From: Agrypnia vestita
Taxonomy: Eukaryota > Arthropoda > Insecta > Trichoptera > Phryganeidae
Length of the DNA stretch: 64,000 nt
Assembly: GCA_016648135.1 (NCBI GenBank)
Contig: JADDOH010000302.1
Span: 62,001-126,000 of the forward strand
Direction of reading: 5' to 3'
The notes under the pieces were generated by a model that saw nothing but the letters and a program-made list of their open reading frames with translations, was not told the origin of the DNA and ran no database searches. Both the position numbers and the translations under genes were made by a program. Below, in pieces: positions 59,375-64,000 of this stretch. How positions within the stretch are numbered: position 1 is the first letter of the stretch; every line of letters starts with the position of its first letter.

Positions 59375-59620
59375 CATTAATTAAGGTAAATTATAGATAT
59401 CTCACAGAGACGAGACAATCTGTGTGGGAAAAGGTATGGAAGTCCTTGGACGACTATAGGGTTTACGACCTATCAAGTGGCTGGTTTTATCAATTTACAC
59501 AATTTAACGTCCACGATTTCACCCAAAATCGCCCTAAAAACATCCAAAGTCTTCCTTCCCTATTTTTTAATATATAAAGCTTCGTCTTTGTGAGACATCT
59601 ATAAATAATCTTAATTTATT
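59375..59620. mobile_element. Foldback family A, short copy
   Basis: taattaaggtaaattatag and atctcacagagacgag at the left are inverted at the right as cttcgtctttgtgagacatc then taatcttaattta. Between lie shortened versions of the family core (ggtttacgacctatcaag, ggctggttttatc). Confidence 0.75.
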
Positions 59621-60230
59621 TTTTATCGAATTACTTAAAAATTTACTGTTTACGCAAAAGTTTGATGAACGTAATAACAAAATTTTCAAAACATGCAGGC
59701 TTTCAATAAGTATTGATTACAAACTTTACTTTCTCTTTAGTTTTGTTGGTGTTAATAAAAATGAATCAAAATATGCGGTAGAATCTTTCTATCAGAATTG
59801 TCAATATTATGTATCTTGATAATATGACGAGTCTAGGCTGTGTAATGTGACACGCTTTGTGATCGAAATTTATTCACGAATTTGTGGCGGACTCTAAAAC
59901 GGAACGCTGGTGATAAATGTGCAGTGTACCTTGGTGGAATACACGTCCCCAGAATTAAATGTCCCAGGAAATTATTTACTGCGCAAGATAATTAATTAAA
60001 TTTAAGCATTTGAGTTGGCTTGGCTTCCATATTATGGTGTATTTGGAATGTTACGTATTTGTAAAAATATTTTGCTTAAAAAGTACAAGTGAGTTTTTAA
60101 AACAAATTTGATGCTTATGACCAGGTCTGTAGAACACGTCAAGATAATAATGCGAATAATATTTGTAAGTGACTTATTTGATATATTTTGAACGTGAAGT
60201 CATCAATATGTTAATAAACTGTTCTAATAC
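59621..60230. other. AT-rich stretch, no gene seen
   Basis: No feature recognised. Confidence 0.4.
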
Positions 60231-60441
60231 GGCCCTCACAGTTTAGTGGGCACAACATTGGCTTCTCACACCCAGGGTTCCGGGTTCGATCTCCGGTGAG
60301 GTCACAATACATCGATGTGATGTATTATGACTCAAGCTTGGGTACTGTATATATGTACACAAGCTTGGATGTTTTTGTGATGTAACGTCTTTAGTAATTG
60401 GACCTCTTGGTCTGTTGAAGCGTTAAAAAAAAGAAAAAAAA
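60231..60441 (+). mobile_element. tRNA-derived SINE, family 2
   Basis: tRNA-like head: ggccctcacagtttagtggg contains an A-box-like gtttagtgggcac (60,241-60,253); the B box cgggttcgatctcc spans 60,281-60,294, in a T arm with a CCGG/CCGG stem; gtgaggtca at the end could pair with the start. The body (gatgtgatgtattatgactc, gtactgtatatatgtacac) shares nothing with family 1 and ends in an A-rich tail (aaaaaaaagaaaaaaaa). No second copy in this window. Confidence 0.75.
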
Positions 60442-61258
60442 CGATAAAAATTAAATATTTATTTATTGATTGATTTATTTCTTAACTACATACAGTATAC
60501 AATTTGAGTCTGACTAGAAGAATGTTTAGACAGGCGTAGTTCACAAAAATTTGGTTGTACAATGAGATATTAATTAATTCGTATGTGTCTCGTTTCAAGT
60601 TATTTTTTCTGAATGTTGTTGGTTGTACATCCACACAAAGTAAAATTATATCAAAAATATAAAATCATTTATAAATAAAAATATTGAAAAAAATACAATA
60701 ATACAAAAATAATTTACATAAAAAAAATACATTAAATAAGAGATACAGAAATCAGTAATTATAAGTCATTTAATTGTTTGAATAAGAGCGAGAATTTTGG
60801 GTCTTCCCATATTTTTAATCGATGATTATATTGAATATTATATTTTTTTGTAATTCACTTTATTACTTATTTACTTTCTCTATAAAATCAGTCAGTGGGA
60901 ATCTTATAACTAAACGATTTAATAATTATATAGCGTTTGTTTTTCTAAAAGATACGTGAATCTAGTTTTTAACATAATATACTCGTACTACTAATAAACT
61001 GTACAAGTCATGAAAAATAATACTTCGAATGATTGGGTATGTAATGATCAAATGTGGAAATAGAACTTATTTCAAAAGCGTGATGAATTTTTTTTAAGAG
61101 CATAAAGGACGAATCGATAAACGTGTAAGAAGATAAATGACTGTGGAAAGAACGAAAAATCAGATAGTATAGGAAAAAAACAGATAGTATAGGCTTGCGT
61201 GATGTTTTATCCGATTTCTCTACCTTTAGGGAATATGGCGTAATGGTATGTACACATT
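60442..61258. other. AT-rich stretch, no gene seen
   Basis: No feature recognised. The text cagatagtataggaaaaaa, then acagatagtatagg near 61,160-61,192 is a short direct repeat. Confidence 0.4.
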
Positions 61259-61271
61259 TGTTTGTGTGTGT

Positions 61272-61317
<46 letters not shown>

Positions 61318-61323
61318 GTATGA
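61259..61323. repeat. (TG)n microsatellite
   Basis: Uninterrupted tgtgtg runs broken by a few tatg units. It produces the His/Thr-rich part of a 161-codon minus-strand frame (61,493-61,008), which I reject as a gene. Confidence 0.95.
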
Positions 61324-61804
61324 AGCAACGATCGTTTTTTATTATACTTTTTATTTATTTTGTGTTTTGTATTTACAGTTTGAACATATAAGCTTATGAT
61401 TTTCTCAGGCTGTAAAGTGATGAAATCTGTCGAACTTGGAACGCGCGTATCGTGCACTTGTGTGGTAATTTTATATCTCGTATAGCTCGTCAACTCAAAA
61501 AATTAGATTGGATTTTATTTTCAACAGGGTTTCTTTTTTCTCAACCATAACAAAAGTACATTGTATGACATGTTATTCCCAGAATAATTAAGATTTTTTT
61601 TTTAATATTTTACTATTTTAATCTCACACTAGGACTATCTTTAACGTCATGAGCGACTTGTTGAAAGTTATAAACATAAGCCGAAAAATAAATAAACTAT
61701 AAGCTATAGAAAAACATTTACATTTAACTTATTAAGAACATATAAAGTAAGTAAACTGTATCGTGGTTGTGTACGAATGTACGCTCTGTTCACTCACTAT
61801 CATT
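61324..61804. other. AT-rich stretch, no gene seen
   Basis: No feature recognised. Confidence 0.4.
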
Positions 61805-62290
61805 AAAGAGTAGGAGCCAGCGACCGCCAGACTTGCGTTATAGTATCAAACCTGAAATATTTTCAGTAGATGTTCACAAGATTAGGTAGGAAGGTTTGGA
61901 TATTATGACATTTGAGTTCGGGGGATTTCGGTACATAACAGGTAATACAGATACAAAAAAAGTGTAAGTAAAACGTTAAAGTATAAGTTATCAGGCAATT
62001 ATTATTAAATAGTGGCTCGAATAATATAAGTTAAATTCAGATTTGTTACTGCAACGTAAATTACATGATTATTTATAGAGCTTCAAAGCGTCTAGAAAGC
62101 GAAAGAAATGACCCGCTTAATGCGTCTGACAATGATTGATATGTGTGTACAATACTGTATCGTTTAAAATATTAAAAAATTATGTTTGTTACTTTTACGT
62201 TTTAGTTACTCATTTTTTGTAGATACCTTTATTTCCTGTTATTTGCCTAAATCCCCTGAACTCAATTGTCATATTATCCAAATATCCTCT
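61805..62290. repeat. Long foldback element, family B copy 2 (right arm shortened)
   Basis: gagtaggagccagcgaccgc, tatagtatcaaacctgaa, ttaggtaggaaggtttgg and tatgacatttgagttcggg repeat the left arm of the 34,758-35,485 copy. The inverse tgtcatattatccaaatatc at about 62,265-62,284 forms the inner part of the right arm. Interior text (cagtggctcg/tagtggctcg, gcttcaaagcgtct/gcttcaaagtgtct) is also shared. The outer part of the right arm is missing. Confidence 0.75.
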
Positions 62291-62294
62291 CTTA

Positions 62295-62408
62295 GTCTAT
62301 TAGCTGAGTAGGTATTACTTAAAATTGTATGAGTTCAGTCATATGTACACAAGTCTATTAGCTGAGTAGGTATTACGTAAAATTGTATGAGTTCAGTCAT
62401 ATGTACCG
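62295..62408 (+). repeat. 58-bp tandem duplication
   Basis: gtctattagctgagtaggta starts at 62,295 and 62,353. Copies differ by a single base in the core (attacttaaaa against attacgtaaaa). It adjoins the broken right end of the family B element. Confidence 0.9.
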
Positions 62409-62786
62409 AGCCGCGATGAAGTTTCCATGGTAAGGATGTCTTCCTTACAATGATTATTAAAGTTAAGATCTCGTATCTCATTCTATATCTAACTCTAGGC
62501 TTATTATTAACATTTCGCTTTCAAAGCGAGGTTCGTGCGCATAAAACAAATTACTTATCCTCCATTGCGTGGAAGCCTTTAGGCCCCCAGCACAGGGTAC
62601 CGCTGAAAACGAATTTGAAAGCGGTTAACGTTTTTTTGGAAAAAAAGTTGCATTTTTTGCATAGAGCTTAACCCATCGCAGTGTGAATTGCAAATGACTG
62701 GATAAAAATGCGCCCAGAGCAATTCTTCCGGTTGAAAAAATATGGCGGCTAAATTCAATAATCTACAAATTTATGACATTTGATCG
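62409..62786. other. Mixed-composition stretch, no gene seen
   Basis: A 73-codon plus-strand frame (62,450-62,671) has a hydrophobic N-terminal run (LILYLTLGLLLTF) but no homolog that I recognise and no supporting context; not called. Confidence 0.35.
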
Positions 62787-63174
62787 TTTGAAGGTGATTT
62801 AACGTTGATAAAACAAATTTGATAAATAACCGAAACATAAACCTGGAACTTAATATTAGGAATAGGCTATTTTACCAATTACACCACAGTGACTCTCAAG
62901 TTTTGATCAATATAATTTTTTTTCTATTAGTCGGGTAGTAGTCATCAACATTATCGGTTTTCAAAATAAAATGTTTATTATTTGAAGGTGATTTAACGTT
63001 GATAAAACAAATTTGATAAATAACCGAAACATAAACCTGGAACGTAATAATAGGAATAGGCTATTTTACCAATCACGCCAGAATGACTCTCAAGTTTTGA
63101 TCAATATAATTTTTTTTCTATTAGTCGGGTAGTAGTCATCAACATTATCGGTTTTCAAAATAAAATGTTTATTA
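62787..63174 (+). repeat. 194-bp tandem duplication
   Basis: tttgaaggtgatttaacgtt starts at 62,787 and 62,981. Two adjacent 194-bp copies differ by only a handful of bases (for example aattacaccacagtg against aatcacgccagaatg). Each ends tcaaaataaaatgtttatta. Confidence 0.95.
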
Positions 63175-64000
63175 TGAAATTTTTTAAATCACTATTGTTT
63201 AAATACAATATTTTTTGTTTTTATCTTAATACAATTATAAAAATCATGTATGGGCCGGATGTAAAATGGATCTAAATAAATATTAAAAAATTAAAAATAA
63301 ATTAATAAAATATATACAGTTATTTTAAACTATATAATATGTAAATATACGTACTATGAATCATACATAGAAAGCCGATTTTTTTTTATATTTTCATAAT
63401 TAGATCAGAATTAAAAAGATGCTTCGAAATCGGTAGGCATCAAATCATCTATCATTTGATTACATATCAATTAGATAAAACAAAATAAACATACCTATAT
63501 ATAAAAATTCTGAAGATGGTATGTATTATATTATTATATCACAATTGTGTATGTGTACGATATTATTATAATTAAAAAATATATAATTAATTAAATAAAT
63601 ATCATCAAATCAGATGTAATGTGTATCTATTTAATTTCACATTAAACAGAAATGTGAAATAATTTTTTATATTTTTTTATAAAGATTATCATGAATCATC
63701 ATCACGATCATGAATGTTGATTATCTCGTTTTTAAAAATTATCATCTTTATTGTTAACGTTACTAAAAATTAATATTATCAAATTAATTTTGGTAATGTT
63801 AATAATCATTGCACACGAGGTACACCACTTTATATAATAAATTTATAAAAACTTTTTAATAAATTTATTACATTTTTTACATATAATAATTCTCGTAAAA
63901 TCTTATACATATGTACATATTACTTTTGGTTCGACCCTACTCGGCCTAAACCTGATGGGTCGCGGGTTCCAAACAGACCTGTGAGGGTCAGGTAGAAGAG
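63175..64000. other. AT-rich stretch; possible tRNA-like repeat at the window edge
   Basis: From about 63,925 the sequence turns GC-richer (gaccctactcggcctaaacc, then gggtcgcgggttccaaac). The latter resembles a B box with one mismatch, so a tRNA-derived repeat may run off the window. No complete head can be seen. Confidence 0.3.

Noticed and set aside
60231..60304. Possible functional tRNA gene
   Set aside because: A and B boxes are present, but the acceptor and anticodon arms do not fold cleanly and an unrelated body with an A-rich tail follows, as in a SINE.
61008..61493. 161-codon minus-strand frame, the second longest in the window
   Set aside because: Its middle is a (TG)n microsatellite giving His/Thr repeats; the flanks have no recognisable protein character.

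Overview
This is AT-rich eukaryotic nuclear DNA. Single-exon fragments of RTE-type and jockey/CR1-type non-LTR retrotransposons, a mariner-like relic, tRNA-derived SINEs, foldback (MITE-like) elements and non-autonomous Helitrons point to an arthropod, most likely an insect; the species cannot be named from the sequence. There are no operons, ribosome binding sites, CRISPR arrays or phage genes, and I found no convincing host protein-coding exon. The window reads as intergenic or long-intron DNA made of old mobile elements, with a few GC-richer islands that could be regulatory.

Layout. 0-13 kb: mostly AT-rich DNA, a GC island (289-507), a reverse-transcriptase relic (5.2-5.6 kb) and an unidentified broken reading frame (11.75-12.17 kb). 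13.9-18 kb: a small foldback, pieces of an abundant foldback family (family A here) and the start of a Helitron with an internal minisatellite. 18.1-20.35 kb, minus strand: the most structured element, an RTE-like endonuclease pseudogene preceded by a GC-rich leader and three 136-bp tandem repeats, and interrupted by a TA-flanked MITE. 20.6-22.4 kb: a SINE, then a 5'-truncated LINE whose C-terminal reverse-transcriptase frame (284 codons) is still open. 25-34 kb: GC islands, a 420-bp foldback, a second SINE copy and a mariner relic. 33.86-34.07 kb: an inverted-dimer element with a 12-bp flanking duplication and a hammerhead-like motif. 34.2-34.75 kb: the most GC- and CpG-rich block, with an octamer/homeodomain-type site. 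34.76-36.6 kb: a long foldback (family B) and two GGCCC-ended MITEs. 37.9-38.9 kb: a complete 986-bp non-autonomous Helitron. 39.7-47.1 kb: RTE fragments in both orientations and a third SINE copy. 50.7-52.05 kb, minus strand: a decayed transposase-plus-YqaJ-nuclease gene. 53.9-62.4 kb: more family A and B copies, a second Helitron and another SINE family. 62.3-63.2 kb: two recent tandem duplications.

The elements do not form a pathway. They record successive insertions: the MITE lies in the RTE gene, and SINE copies share one body but may differ in their tRNA-like heads. The points most worth checking are the recurring CTGANGA-hairpin-GAAAC motif in foldback elements, the 5' monomer array of the RTE element, the transposase/YqaJ relic and the CpG-rich block. 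All translations were done by eye; no database search was possible.
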